A DNA stretch of 64,000 nucleotides from Vespa crabro (GCF_910589235.1 NC_060962.1:8958588-9022587), one strand, 5' to 3'. Positions 13,663-24,861 are shown, counted from the stretch's first letter. A program made the numbers and translations. The notes: generated by a model from the sequence alone, not told the origin.

Positions 13663-14742
13663 ATTATCGAAAGAAAAGGATTGAGGCGAAGAAGAGGAAA
13701 CGAAAGGTAACGATACGGCACCCTTCGAATGATCGAGATCGATCAAGCCGATAAATCGCTACCGTTAGGATGGATACTGTTTTCTTCGTGGAATGCAATA
13801 TGGGTTCGGTTAAAAGCAAATCACGGAGTAGTAGCAGAAATAAAATGTCAACGATGTCGCGGCAACGATGTTGCACCAAAGAGCAAACGCATCCTTTTAA
13901 AAGGTTCTGAGATAGAGAGTATTGTTATGTGATCTGGCGTACCCTTAAACGAGCGAATTCTCGTTCTTACGTTCGTGACGACGTTGCCCTTTCCACGTCG
14001 GATCCGTTTTCAAAACCGACAACCGACATGATAATGTCTCTCATCCGTCTCTTATCCACGAAAGAGATCGAGAAAATTATAACGAGACCTAGTTAAATGG
14101 TACAACGATTTTATTATGGATCGAGGACTTTGAGGACTCGACGAAACTATTAGTCCGCCATATTGAAAGACACGAGATTATACAATTATAACATTGAACG
14201 TGTTGATTTAAATTCGTCAAAGTGTCAAAATAAGACGCGACGATCATATTTCAAATATAATATATCTCATTAAATGAAATAATCGCGATTCGTTAAAAAT
14301 TCGAATGAGATTAAATGAAATTGAGATGATTATTATGACGTATAGCAAGGGAGAAAAAGAAACACATTTTTATGGATAAAAATTTCAATTTTTCAAGATT
14401 TAGATATAGAGGAGAGAGGGTCGATCGTGTTTTCCTTTCTAAATCGATGAAATATCGATGTCATGTAAATGTCGCGCTAAAACAGGAGTAGAAAGAGGAG
14501 AAGGAGGAAAAGGAGGGGAGAATATCGAGTAGAAGTTGATTCTACGAGGGCGAACGAACGATCGATGATTCTCAGTGCATACATCATCGGGGAAGAAGAA
14601 GAAGAAGAAGAAGAAGAAGAAAAAAAAGAAGAAGAAAATGGTAGCTACCTTTGCCTCTTGTTGTTCTTCTCGACATAGTCAAGGAACAGTAGAAGACAGT
14701 AGAGAAATACGGAGGGGGAAAAAAGCGTTCAGTTGCGCGGAG

Positions 14743-14750
14743 TATATAAG
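14743..14750 (+). promoter_or_regulatory. TATA box of the cuticle protein gene
   Basis: TATATAAG stands 403 bp upstream of the cuticle protein ATG on the same strand, in a locally GC-richer stretch. Transcription would be expected to begin about 30 nt further on, near 14770-14780, giving a 5' UTR of roughly 370 nt that carries CA/TA and tetranucleotide repeats. Strong TATA boxes are common in insect cuticle genes. Confidence 0.6.
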
Positions 14751-14824
14751 ACACGGGGGAGCCAACGAGCTCGGTAGAATCTCTCCTAGGACAAAGGAGC
14801 TACGTGATTTCGTCGCGTTTCGAT

Positions 14825-14859
<35 letters not shown>

Positions 14860-15020
14860 CATACATATATATAACAAAAAAAAAGAAAGAGAAAAACGAG
14901 AGAAAAAAAAAAGAAGAAATAATTACGCAAATATAAATCTTCGTGTCTGCGATCGATCGACCGACCGACCGACCGACCGACCGACCGATCGATCGATCGT
15001 TCGTTCGTTCGTTCGTTCGT
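14825..15020 (+). repeat. Repeat-laden 5' UTR segment: (CA)n, (TA)n, (GACC)n, (GATC)n, (GTTC)n
   Basis: CA and TA dinucleotides (about 14825-14873) are followed, after an A-rich gap, by tetranucleotides that change step by step from GACC through GATC to GTTC (about 14950-15020). All lie between the TATA box and the ATG of the cuticle gene. Confidence 0.8.
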
Positions 15021-15145
15021 ATTATAAGCTAATCGATCGTATTTAATTACCTTACGTACGTACGTGCGTTCGTGTCGTGTTCGTGGGATATGCCATTTCG
15101 AGTGTGTCGTCACAACAAGTGATCGTCGTTCTCAGCACCATCGCC

Positions 15146-17148
15146 ATGGATCCTCGTCGATTTATCGTCGCACGATCGTTGGTACGTTCCATGTGGAAAA
15201 TATAAAAAGAAAAAAAGAGAATTAGAAAATAAGAGGCAAGAAACGTTAGAGAGATCGAAAATCCTCATAAATCACAGAGAGAGAGAGAGAGAGAGAGAAA
15301 GGGGGAGGGGTGGAGAGAAAGAGAGAGTCTATCTCATCTCGTATCATCCTTTCGAATTATTACGTGAAATATATTATCGTAAATATATAGATAAAACAGA
15401 GAGTACGATTATCGTTCTTGTTTTATTTCTTTCTTTTCTTGTTTATTTATAAACAATACCAGGATTGACCAAGAAAAAAATATATACCTGCATACATACA
15501 TATTTATATATGTATATATATGTATATTTCGAACGAAGAAGTATTCACAAGATTCTCTCGTGCATTTCATTCGAACGAACAGCTCTCGACCTCTCCACAT
15601 GATCATAAATCCCGCGCGAATGTCGTGGTTCCCGTTACATTCACGCTCCTACTTACAAACGTAACCACCATAACAACGTTTTAGATTCTCTTAGCCGGCG
15701 AACGTCGCGACTGCAGTAATGATTTTTCTCTCGATCGAGGATGTACTTTAGCAATGAAATTATTATACCTTTTATCCATTGGTTACGTAGGTAACATTGT
15801 TTTTTTTCTTTTTTGTTTTTTTTTTTCCTCGAATATAATGAATCAATCGATCTTATCTCTTAATTAAACGTATAAATAATTCATACGTAATGCCTGTAAT
15901 AAATTGTTAATAATTAAATGTGATTAAATGTCGAAGAAAAGATTTTTAGTTTGAAATGATAGTATGATATTTGAAATGTTTATATCGGGAAATTGATCGG
16001 ATCGAACGAAAGCGTAGCCATTCATCGCCGAAGGCATTTAATGAAATCGAAAATAAATCTTTTCGATGAATGATCAAGGGGAATAATTAAATAGAAAGTA
16101 CAGAAAGGTCTACCTATTCGAGGATGGTCCGTCTTCGTCGATGATGCGTGCCATCCCGATTCTAATCGTTGATTATACAATTTAACTTTTACCATCGCAC
16201 GACGCATACCTCAACGTTGATCCTGGGTCATCGATCTCTCGAACGTAGCCACTATATGTAGATACATAAGTACCTTTCTTCGGCATTTCGTACATTTCAA
16301 ATGATGCAATAATAATAGATGTGTAAAAGATGAGTGTCCGTTAACCATCATTTTCAACGCTCGAAGAGCGTGTTTTATCGATGGACGGGACAGGGGGATG
16401 GAAAGGGGAATTTTGATTAAAGGGAAAAGAAAAAACTTTTATTAAAACAAGTTTTCACGATACGGCAGGTCGCCGTTTGTCTTCTATACGCGACTTACTG
16501 TTCGGCTGAAAAATTGTCACCCGATCAAAAGGCCCCACCTTTCGCTCGTGGCTCCGGTGGACTTATTTTGAAGGCACCCTTCGAAGGTGGAAGTCAACCG
16601 GCAGGTTCGAGTAACATTGACGGAGTTCAAAGGGAAGAAAAGGAAGATATTAAAATCGTTGACGGTCAACCGGTTCGCGTTGTGGAAGGAAGTTTCTCTT
16701 ATAAGAGCCCTGAAGGACTTCCTGTGTCTTTTAAGTATGTCTACTTATATTTTTTAATCAATTTTCCACTTTTTTCTTTACTTCTTCCTTTCCTATTTTC
16801 ATATAACGAGATAATAAAAATTAATTATCGTTGCATCATAATTATTATCAACTTAACAAAAGGAGAAGAAGAAAAATATAATAAATAGAATGATGATGAT
16901 GATTAAAATGTATAAACTCAAGGTACGTCGCCGATGAAAACGGAAACAAAGCCAGCTTCAAATTTGGTACAGCCGCTGGAGGTGGTAATGGAATTCCTGG
17001 AGGTGGTAATGGAATTCCGGCTCCTACGGGTTATCCACCGAGGGGACCACCCAATGGCGTTGGCAATGGCAAGGAACCAGGAATATATTTGCCACCAAGT
17101 TCCAATAAGGACAAGAACGTCGATAGAAAATATCTTCCACCGCAATAA
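15146..17148 (+). CDS. RR-type (chitin_bind_4) cuticle protein, secreted
   Basis: Spliced model: exon 1 15146-15181, exon 2 16469-16734, exon 3 16923-17148; 175 residues. Residues 1-25 form a signal peptide interrupted by a phase-0 intron after residue 12 (MDPRRFIVARSL, then VAVCLLYATYCSA), with likely cleavage before E26. The first intron splitting the signal peptide is typical of insect cuticle genes. Residues about 65-115 carry the Rebers-Riddiford region: EEKEDIKIVDGQPV, GSFSYKSPEG, then YVADENG matching the Y-x-A-x-E-x-G core. After the core the usual Pro-x-x-Pro ending is replaced by ASFKFGTA and a glycine-rich stretch with a doubled GGGNGIP unit. The tail is Pro/Gly-rich and ends KYLPPQ. 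By family knowledge it binds chitin in the cuticle; RR-1 class is my best guess. A TATA box lies upstream. Confidence 0.92.
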
Positions 17149-17819
17149 TCGATCTTTCTCGTACTATCCAATGGCATTTCAATCAGAAAGGATTGGAAAA
17201 TGGATTTCAATGTAATCGATAGAGATGATCGATACGACGACCCTTCTACTTTTTAATTAACGATGCGTTCAAAGAAGAAAACAATCCCGCGTGAGCTCCA
17301 TTTAAATCGACGATAATTTTAGAGAACGCGTCGTTTAGAAATATATATATATATTTCAAAAATAATTTATGACGACGTTAATGCGTCGTAATCACGGACT
17401 TAATATGTACAAAGATTCAAATCCGTATCTCTTCGGGAGATCACGTGATAATAAGAGAAAAATATATTTTTTTATAAATTTGTATCGTCCTCCATTTATT
17501 TATTTATTTATATATTTTTTTTTCTTTTCTTGGTTTTTCTTTTTTTCCTTTAACGATTCGCCTTTTTGACCACCTACGAAATTACGCGTTAATTCAACGT
17601 CTGCGGCATCTAAGATGCCGTACGAAGGGAAAACCTTGAAAAAAGAGAGAAATTACTTCTTCTTGAAGAAATCAGAGAAAAGCTGCTAATGTCGAACTAC
17701 TTACGTATGATTCGACGCATACATATCGTATGAAATCGTACATTCGTATGAAACGCATTTACGTGCGACACGATTCGATACGAACATTCGTTCTCAAGAG
17801 TTTTCTTAGATAACTATGA

Positions 17820-17825
17820 TTTATT
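17820..17825 (-). terminator. Candidate poly(A) signal of Skp2 copy A
   Basis: AATAAA on the minus strand about 220 nt after the stop codon at 18048. Position is plausible; the motif is common in such AT-rich DNA. Confidence 0.3.
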
Positions 17826-17867
17826 GAGATTACATGGATTCGCCAATTATGAGTTTTTAACATTTAT

Positions 17868-17868
<1 letters not shown>

Positions 17869-17926
<58 letters not shown>
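17869..17926. repeat. (TA)n microsatellite
   Basis: About 28 uninterrupted TA units in the 3' flank of Skp2 copy A. Confidence 0.95.
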
Positions 17927-17927
<1 letters not shown>

Positions 17928-18047
17928 CATTATTAATAATTCTTTATATATGCGTGTATGTATTCAGCTTTATTGTCCTTTTTTTTTTAAAAACGTTTCG
18001 CTTTCAAAAATTTTCCAAAATTTTCAACAATTTTCATTTAATTAAAA

Positions 18048-19483
18048 CTAATTTCTAACTCGAAGGCCCCAAATAGTCCCACTTTGATTTCCTATAGTGG
18101 GTCTTGCGATAGAACTAAATAGAAAGTTATTAATTTTTAATTTCTTCGGCAATGACTTTGGTAACATATTAAATATATCCAAATACTCTATACGCGGCAT
18201 ATGTTCCAATTCTAAATACGATAATGCAGATATGTTATAACAACGACTTAACGACAAATGTTCTAATTTCGTCAAATTCAGAATATTTGAAATTGCTTTG
18301 TCGGTAAGTACCGCACAGTCGCTTAAATCTAATTCTATCATATCTGGACAGGATTTTACCAATTCTTCGACATCTAAAACATATATACATATATATACAC
18401 ACACAAACACACATATTCTTCGTAATATGTTAAGCATGTAAAAAAAAGATAATAAGAAAAAAAGTTCACTTACTGTGATCTATTATTTCTTTACATCCGG
18501 AAATATTAAAGCGAACAATAGTAGGTGGAAGCATTTTACATAAAATAGTAACAGGTTCTTTATCCAATGAACACCATGCCACGTTGAGTTCGGTTAAGCT
18601 GTAACAACGAATTATAACAATTTATTTATGACGTCGTAGACAATAAAAAAAATTATTTACCTTCTGAGTTTAAGTATATGTAAGACACCCTTAAGATCTA
18701 TTCCCTCGCACATGCCCAAATTCAATACCGATAATTTAGTGCAATAACTTAATTCTTTACAGCATGCTGCATTCAAAGTACAACTTTCCAAAGATAATTT
18801 TTTTAAATGTTTACATTTGGATAATAAATTTGCCAGATTATCCGGTAATATCATTGCCATAGAAATATCTAAGTATTGTAATTTGTACGTATAATCGTTA
18901 TCAAAATGATTATTCTCTTCTTTAATCAGAGATGTTATAATCTTTGCTTGTGCAAGTCTTAAAATTCGTACGCCTTTTGATAATATTTGTTGCAACGTAA
19001 TTTCGTTTAAAGTCTTCCGACATAAATCTAAATTGTTCCATAATATTTCATTGTACGTTATTTCACGCCATCTCTTGCAAACCATCGTACACTGTATCTG
19101 TAATTTTTTACAAACAATACTTTTTTTTTTATTTTAACAATACCTTTTGCAATGACTTACTAATTTGCCCGAAAATTAATTCCAATAAAATATTCATGTA
19201 TAAATATTGTTTTTACCAGATCTTTCTTAGGCAACCATTTAAATATTAATAATATTAATTCATTCGATAGTTTGTCATTAAAATCATCGTCTCCCACGCA
19301 GGATGATATACGTTTGTTCCTAAAGAAAAATATATTCCTAACGTCACCGACATTAGGGAAAACATTATCACTTTTTTTAATATTTTTAAAACGATTTATT
19401 CCTTTTCGCGAAGTATAAATATTTTTAGACAGAACAGACTTATCAACGACCATCTCTCTTGAAGTGCAAAGACTTTTTTCCAT
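18048..19483 (-). CDS. Skp2: Skp2-like F-box/LRR protein, short tandem copy A
   Basis: Spliced minus-strand model: 19483-19217, 19097-18661, 18598-18474, 18373-18048; 384 residues. Start at 19483 is the first ATG after an in-frame stop. An F-box spans about residues 69-115 (LSNELILLIFKWLPKKDL, then VCKRWREITYNEILWNNLDL), followed by Skp2-type leucine-rich repeats with LDLSDC, LEHLSLSRCY and LNVAWCSLD blocks. The C terminus has the Skp2 signature ARPTIG...IWGLRVRN. The three introns have the same positions and phases (0, 2, 1) as the matching introns of copy B, so the pair arose by DNA-level duplication. The long N-terminal region of copy B is missing, and there are small deletions in the third exon and near the C terminus. 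All exons are open, so it may be functional. The family role is substrate receptor of an SCF ubiquitin ligase; the substrate of this copy is unknown. Confidence 0.88.
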
Positions 19484-19957
19484 GCTTTAACAAATATATA
19501 TATATATGTGTATATATCAATAAAGGAATTGTAAAATTTCGTAATATCAATATTTATTTTGTTCGTTATACACTCGTTTTTCAGGCACTAACTTTACATC
19601 TATTCGGGTTTCAATTTGAAACTGAAACGACTCACTGGTAACACTAATATAATGATAACCTTGCATAAGGATATATGAGAAGAAAATATTTACAATAACA
19701 CGAATTCTAAATAAAGCAAAGATTCGTATCTTCTTTTTACTTCGGCTTAAAAGAAAATATCGTTAAGTCGATTAGAAATTATAGAAGGTAATTTTTCAAA
19801 AAAGGAATCGACATTTATCAAGCGAGAATAAATAGAAATATTTAAAATGACATAAATCTTTTATTCTTTTACAATGCATACAATATTACAATACAACAAT
19901 TATTAGTTAAATACAATCACACTTGATGAACACGTGTATGCCGCATATTTATATATA

Positions 19958-19959
<2 letters not shown>

Positions 19960-20010
<51 letters not shown>
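19960..20010. repeat. (TA)n microsatellite between Skp2 copies
   Basis: About 25 TA units, uninterrupted. Confidence 0.9.
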
Positions 20011-20011
<1 letters not shown>

Positions 20012-20219
20012 CATACAGTAAATCATGAATTGTTATATACAGCATCCCCTATTATGCAAAATATATATCATCTAATTTTAGTAATACTACCAAAGATGTA
20101 GTTCACCTTAAAAAAAAAAGGGACATCTGAGAAAGAGATCTGAATTAGGCACAGTTAGTGATCCAAATAGAACTATAAGCGTGTTATCATATTAATGATT
20201 TTTTTTCTTTTTGTTTTTT

Positions 20220-20225
20220 TTTATT
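20220..20225 (-). terminator. Candidate poly(A) signal of Skp2 copy B
   Basis: AATAAA on the minus strand about 150 nt downstream of the stop at 20372. Confidence 0.35.
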
Positions 20226-20371
20226 AAATAATATGATCAGTCTCACAATGAAGGCCAGTATTATTATAAAAATAAAACCTTCTATACAATTTCATATTGA
20301 CTTCATCATATGTTATTCGTAACATTGACTTTTTGCTAGAATTATATAATTGTATCACCGTTTTATTAATT

Positions 20372-23316
20372 TCAGTCTCGAACTCTAAGACCCCAAATAC
20401 TTGTTCTTCGAACGCCAACTGTTGGTCTTGCGACAGAACTATATAGGAACTTATTAATTTCAGTTTCCCCACAATTAGATTGTACCGATTTTAACATTGG
20501 TTCTGACATCAAGCCAAACACATCCAAATACATTAGGCATGGCATATAAGCTAATCTGATATAAGTTGACGGTGGTATGCTATAACAACGACTTAATGAC
20601 AAGTGTTCCAATTTAGAAAAATTTAGAAGATTAGGAACTGTATTCATGGTAAGCAGCGTACAATCGCTTAAATCTAATTCTACAATCTCTGGACAAGATT
20701 TGACCAAATCTTTGATATCTAAAACAGATAAATTCTGATTATAACCTCGATAACAAAATTATAGAACATTAATAAAAGAAAAGGAAAGGATGGAGAATTG
20801 TTTCACTTACTATCGTCTGTCATAGTTTTTCGGCATCCGGATATATTCAACCGTGTAAGGGAAGGCGGAAGTGATTTACACAAAAGAGAGACAGACTCTG
20901 CATCCAATGAACACCATGCCACATTGAGAGCAGTTAAGCTATGACAATTGTAAATTTTTCCGATAATTTACATCATGCATTATAGTATAAGTCTAAAATA
21001 AATACAATTGGGGCTACTTAAAGTGCTCAAAATGATAAAATTCACCAAGGAAAGTGCTTACCTCCTAAGTTTAATTAAATCTGTAACACATTCAAGATCT
21101 AGTCCTTCGCACATAGATAAATTCAACACGGTCATGTCAATATTTAAACTTATCGCATTACAGCATGCCATATTCAAAATACAACTTTCCAATGATAATT
21201 TTTTTAAATATTTGCATTTAGACAATAAATTTGCTAAACCATCAGCTGATATTACTGCCATAGAAAGATCCAAATATTGTAGTTTACAGACATAATTACT
21301 ATTTAAAACTTCAGTGCTGTCTTTAAATATTGGATCTGCAATTTCAGCCTGGGCAAGCCTTAGGATTTGAACACCACGTGGCAATATATGTTCCAATGTC
21401 CCTTCATTTAATACTTTACTACCTAAATCCAGTCTACTCCATAATGCCTCGTCTCTTGCTATTTGACACCATCTTTTACATACTAACATGCAACGTACCT
21501 AGATTTAAACGAATCCGATGATAAATCATTTAGCAGAAAACACCAGGTCCTAACATTTGACAAATGTTATAATATATAAATATTCCTTACTAAGCATCTC
21601 TTAGGTAACCATCTGAATATCATTAAAATCATTTCATCAGATAGTTTGTTGAATTCGTCGTCTCCTTCATGTGACAATTTTCTTTTCCTTCTATACAAGT
21701 AAAAATGATCTAAACTATCCTTATTTGATGAAGCATTTAATTTTTTTTCTTTACCATAATCATCTTTAATATCCCCAAATACTTCAACCTCCACCCTTGA
21801 ACCATAACCAGATTCATTCGTATGTCCATAATTGCATGGATTGTCTGTATCATATGGATCCTGTTCTAGCCTTTGATAAATATAAATATAACATTATGAA
21901 TTAAAAATAGAATATAATAACGATATATCTCAATAATTAAAAGAACTTACAAAGTAATTATTATTATAGTAATTGTTACAAACCTTTCGATAGTGACAGT
22001 TTCAAAACTGGTACCTCTGTACAGAGATTTTTGTTCCGAATCGTAAATCCCATTATCATTTAATGGTAACCGTTTATTATTATCCGCATTAGTTAGAGAA
22101 ACAGTACAATCCGGAGATTGTACTTTGTTAACGTTATCACAGTTGATTGCTTCATCCTCTAGCATACTAACTCCCATATCTTCTAATATTTCTGGCTCAA
22201 CAAGACTACTATCAGCATTGTAAGACCATCTTGTATTATTCTTTGATGTACTATTAAATGTACTATTTAAGTTATTACAGCCATCATCCATACGTACTCG
22301 TTTACTGTAAAATAATAATTATTATTCCAAACAGATAAGAGAAATGATATCATGAATATTTGAAGATGGTATTATCTAAAAAGAAAGTTCTAACTACATA
22401 AGTAAATATAGAACAGAACCTGTTCCACCATGGTGAAGAGTATGTTTGTTGGCTCATCTTAAGCTCTTAGATTTTCACTTGAAAATGACAATGGTTTGTT
22501 TAGAAAGGAAAAGGAAAAAAGGTTAAATGGGAAATTCTAATGTGTGAGAAATGAAAAATTTTCAGAGATACTCCTAATATCTACTCATACAAAACTTTAG
22601 CGAATCTCTCAGAGGTATGACCGAGTATTAACTATATCCTGACACGACGAGTTAAGACAACAATAGAAGACAAAAAAAAATGTCAATAACTTCGATATTC
22701 GCAAGCGCGATTTATAGGAACGTATAAGTTACAGATACATCAAGAAAATATCACAGTACGTATCGGGATACGTTGAAGAGAATAGAATGAACAATCCAAA
22801 GGGGGAATCGAGTATCTTATCGAACGAATAAATAAGATAATTTAATGCCCGAGATAAAAGTAAATGCATTTTTCAAAAAGATACATGGTACACGTACGTA
22901 ATCCAAAAATTGAATTTAAACGTAAAATATAGAGGAGGACGGTCACACTTTTCACAAAGGAACGAAGAATTGAATTATCAACGATTCTTTGTAACGAAAT
23001 CCCATCCTATTCGGAGGGGGAATAAAAATGTGAAAAGCAAAGGCTTTTAACCTTACTTGGTACGCGCCAGTGCAGGCGTACACCTGTATCCCCCTCCCCC
23101 TTAAAAGCAACAGGTAAGGAAAATAAGGGTACGCCGTGAGGAACGTTGATTTCTCGATTTTCAAACGGTTCAATTAATAATACAATCGAATTATTCAATA
23201 ACAAAAAAAAAAGATAAAGTTAATAAACCGACTTACCTCTCTGGCGGCGAAAATTCCTCGGAATTCTTGATATCCTTCTGACCGAGTCTCGTGTGCTCCA
23301 CCATGCCGGAATTCAT
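20372..23316 (-). CDS. Skp2: S-phase kinase-associated protein 2 (Skp2), long copy B
   Basis: Minus-strand exons: 22477-22420 (ATG at 22457), 22304-21984, 21870-21591, 21498-21062, 20938-20811, 20718-20372; 516 residues. A further first coding exon, 23316-23237, can replace 22477-22420 because both end in phase 2, giving 530 residues. Order of parts: an acidic, Ser/Asn-rich N-terminal region (residues 14 to about 190) that includes EDMGVSMLEDEA, similar to a stretch in vertebrate SKP2; an F-box at about 190-240 (LSDEMILMIFRWLPKRCL, VCKRWCQIARDEALW); leucine-rich repeats to about 490; and the C-terminal ARPTVG...IWGLRVRD block shared with SKP2. Known role: F-box subunit of SCF-Skp2, which targets CDK inhibitors such as p27 with Cks1 for ubiquitylation at G1/S in the nucleus. 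It lies head-to-tail behind copy A, and E2F-like sites stand upstream. The exon 21498-21062 is exactly as long (437 nt) as its partner in copy A. Confidence 0.92.
23237..23316 (-). CDS. Skp2: Alternative first coding exon of Skp2 copy B
   Basis: ATG at 23316 in context AAAATG, 26 codons starting MNSGMVEHTRLGQKDIKN, then AG and a GTAAGT donor, phase 2. Joined to the exon at 22304 it restores a Ser codon and continues into KRVRMDDG. Joined instead to 22477 it would run into TAA one base before the ATG at 22457, acting as a 32-codon upstream frame. The first reading is the simpler one. Confidence 0.65.
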
Positions 23317-23535
23317 TTTTGGCGGAATATTCTCGCTCTATCTTTTTTTCAATCGACCCAAACTACAGCTTGCTTGAGAATTACGAGAAGCGCGAGAGCC
23401 GATTGCTCGAAACACTTCGAGATATTTCGATGGTTGTGCCAAACCACGACGCTGATTGGCCAATAGGCCAAATCGAAATAATATCGCTCTGACTTCTGAT
23501 TTCGATCGATGCACTTCGATATTATCGTTGTAAAA

Positions 23536-23731
23536 TTTTGGCGGCGAAAGAACAGGTGCATTATATTACAACACGCCAAGTGGGCAAAACTTTCGGTGTT
23601 AATTATCGAACGTGGAAATACGTTTTCGCTTCTAATCGTTTTGTAATCTGTGATAACTAATACATATATGAAAGGATTATATAAGGATTAATTGGCGGGA
23701 ATATATACGTGAGTATTATTGCGCGGGAAAA
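23536..23731. promoter_or_regulatory. E2F-like site cluster upstream of Skp2 copy B
   Basis: Three matches to the E2F type TTTSGCGC/GGCGGGAA pattern: TTTTGGCGGCGAAA at 23536-23549, TTGGCGGGAA at about 23692-23701 and TTGCGCGGGAAAA at 23719-23731. A fourth, TTTTTGGCGG at 23316-23325, overlaps the start of the first exon. CCAAT/ATTGG boxes stand near 23453-23463. SKP2 is a known E2F target in mammals, so the arrangement fits, but binding is inference. Confidence 0.5.
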
Positions 23732-23809
23732 ATTCGTTCGTTCGTTGTTCGTTCGTTCGTTCGTTCGTTCGTTCGTTCGTTCGTTCGTTCGTTCGTTCGT
23801 TCGTTCGTT
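23731..23809 (+). repeat. (TTCG)n tetranucleotide array
   Basis: About 20 TTCG units with one slip. It starts directly at the last E2F-like site upstream of Skp2 copy B. It is CpG-rich, which is unusual among the repeats of this window. Confidence 0.95.
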
Positions 23810-23996
23810 AACGTATAGGTTAGAAATCGCGCGCGCAAATTTACATGCGAAAAGGAATAAAAACTTTTAATTGAGAGTCAACGACCTTTTTCTTCTTCTT
23901 TTTTTTTTTTTTTTTTTCCATAGCGAATATTTATTATTCAGAAAGCATTTATTCTTCGTTACATGAAATTCTCCAAGGATTCTATTCCATTTTTCC

Positions 23997-24010
23997 TTTA
24001 TTTATTTATT
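23997..24010 (-). terminator. Candidate poly(A) signals of the CFAP144-like gene
   Basis: Three overlapping AATAAA motifs on the minus strand, 70-80 nt beyond the stop at 24079. Confidence 0.35.
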
Positions 24011-24078
24011 TCTCTTTTTAATACTCAAGACGATTAGGATTACGATTACGGAAAAGAAAATCGTAATAAAATAGACAT

Positions 24079-24584
24079 TCATTCGCCATTTGGCCTATCC
24101 TTGGACAAACGATTTCTTTTATCGTAAAATTTATCCTTGGAATAACCTTCTCGAAGGATCGGTGTACGATAGGCCAATCGAGGATCAGGTACTTTCGTCT
24201 TTTTATCCTCGGCATATATCTTCATTTGAAAGCTCACTAAATCCGACGTTCTCTTGTGAAAATTAAATCTTTGATCCTTAGGTTCTATGCCTTTTTCGTG
24301 CCACCAGCCATAACTATGAAAATGCAATAGAATAAACGAAAACGAGTTGTTCGAATTAAAATAGGAAAAAAAAAAAGGATACTTTTTGTTTCTTCTAGTT
24401 GTTATTACGTGTGACTTGTCAATAACGGCCAACGATAAACTTCCTTTGGAATTTTCTCTTCTTCGTTGGTTAATCGTTTAATCGTATCGTCGACATCGAT
24501 CTTCTGCAAATCCTCGAATTCTCTCGAATAAAATTTTGGCGTTACAAAGTTCGCTGCGAATTTAATCTCAGTATTAAAACATCG

Positions 24585-24624
<40 letters not shown>

Positions 24625-24861
24625 TAACGACTTTATCGACCGAGTCAAAGGATCTATGAAAAAGTAAAGGATCACCGAAGAGAAAGAAAACATCGAAAAT
24701 AATATTGATATAATAAAAGGTACCTACGTACCATTAGTTTTTGTAATGTAAGCATCCGATCGTCCAATTGGTTGTTGTTTGGAGAAACAAAGTTTGAAGG
24801 GTGGCTTATCCGTTTGATTTTTCGAAATCGTTTTCGAATCCGTTCGCGAACTCACCGACAT
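24079..24861 (-). CDS. Cfap144: CFAP144 (FAM183)-like ciliary protein
   Basis: Minus-strand exons: 24861-24732, 24553-24409, 24313-24079; 169 residues, with all phases consistent and good splice sites (G|GTACGT, TTCGCAG, AC|GTAATA, TTCATAG). It begins MSVSSRTDSKTISKNQTDK. The recognisable part is in exons 2-3: WPLLTSHTYGWWHEKGIEP, then DQRFNFHKRTSDLVSFQMKI. This resembles the T-S-x-x-x-G-W...D-R-R-L...I-T-K pattern of FAM183/CFAP144 proteins. The basic C-terminal tail ends DRPNGE. No signal peptide or membrane segment is seen. By family knowledge it is a microtubule inner protein of motile axonemes, so expression in sperm or mechanosensory cilia would be expected; this is inference. It sits about 0.76 kb upstream of Skp2 copy B in the same direction. 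The gene itself is likely real; the family name is moderately sure. Confidence 0.65.

Larger units (their letters stand above)
17149..18047. other. Convergent intergenic region between the cuticle gene and Skp2 copy A
   Basis: The two genes end towards each other here. No coding exon is seen. It holds a (TA)n array at about 17869-17926 and, on the minus strand, an AATAAA at 17820-17825, about 220 nt beyond the Skp2-A stop. Confidence 0.6.
19484..20371. other. Spacer between the two Skp2 copies
   Basis: It must contain the 3' UTR of copy B and the promoter of copy A. A (TA)n array sits at about 19960-20010. A minus-strand AATAAA at 20220-20225 lies about 150 nt after the copy B stop. No coding exon recognised. 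Confidence 0.6.

Noticed and set aside
22952..23204. Minus-strand frame with VYACTGAYQ followed by GTAAGG inside the Skp2 copy B first intron.
   Set aside because: It would be a small exon with no phase or family support; at most a cryptic exon.
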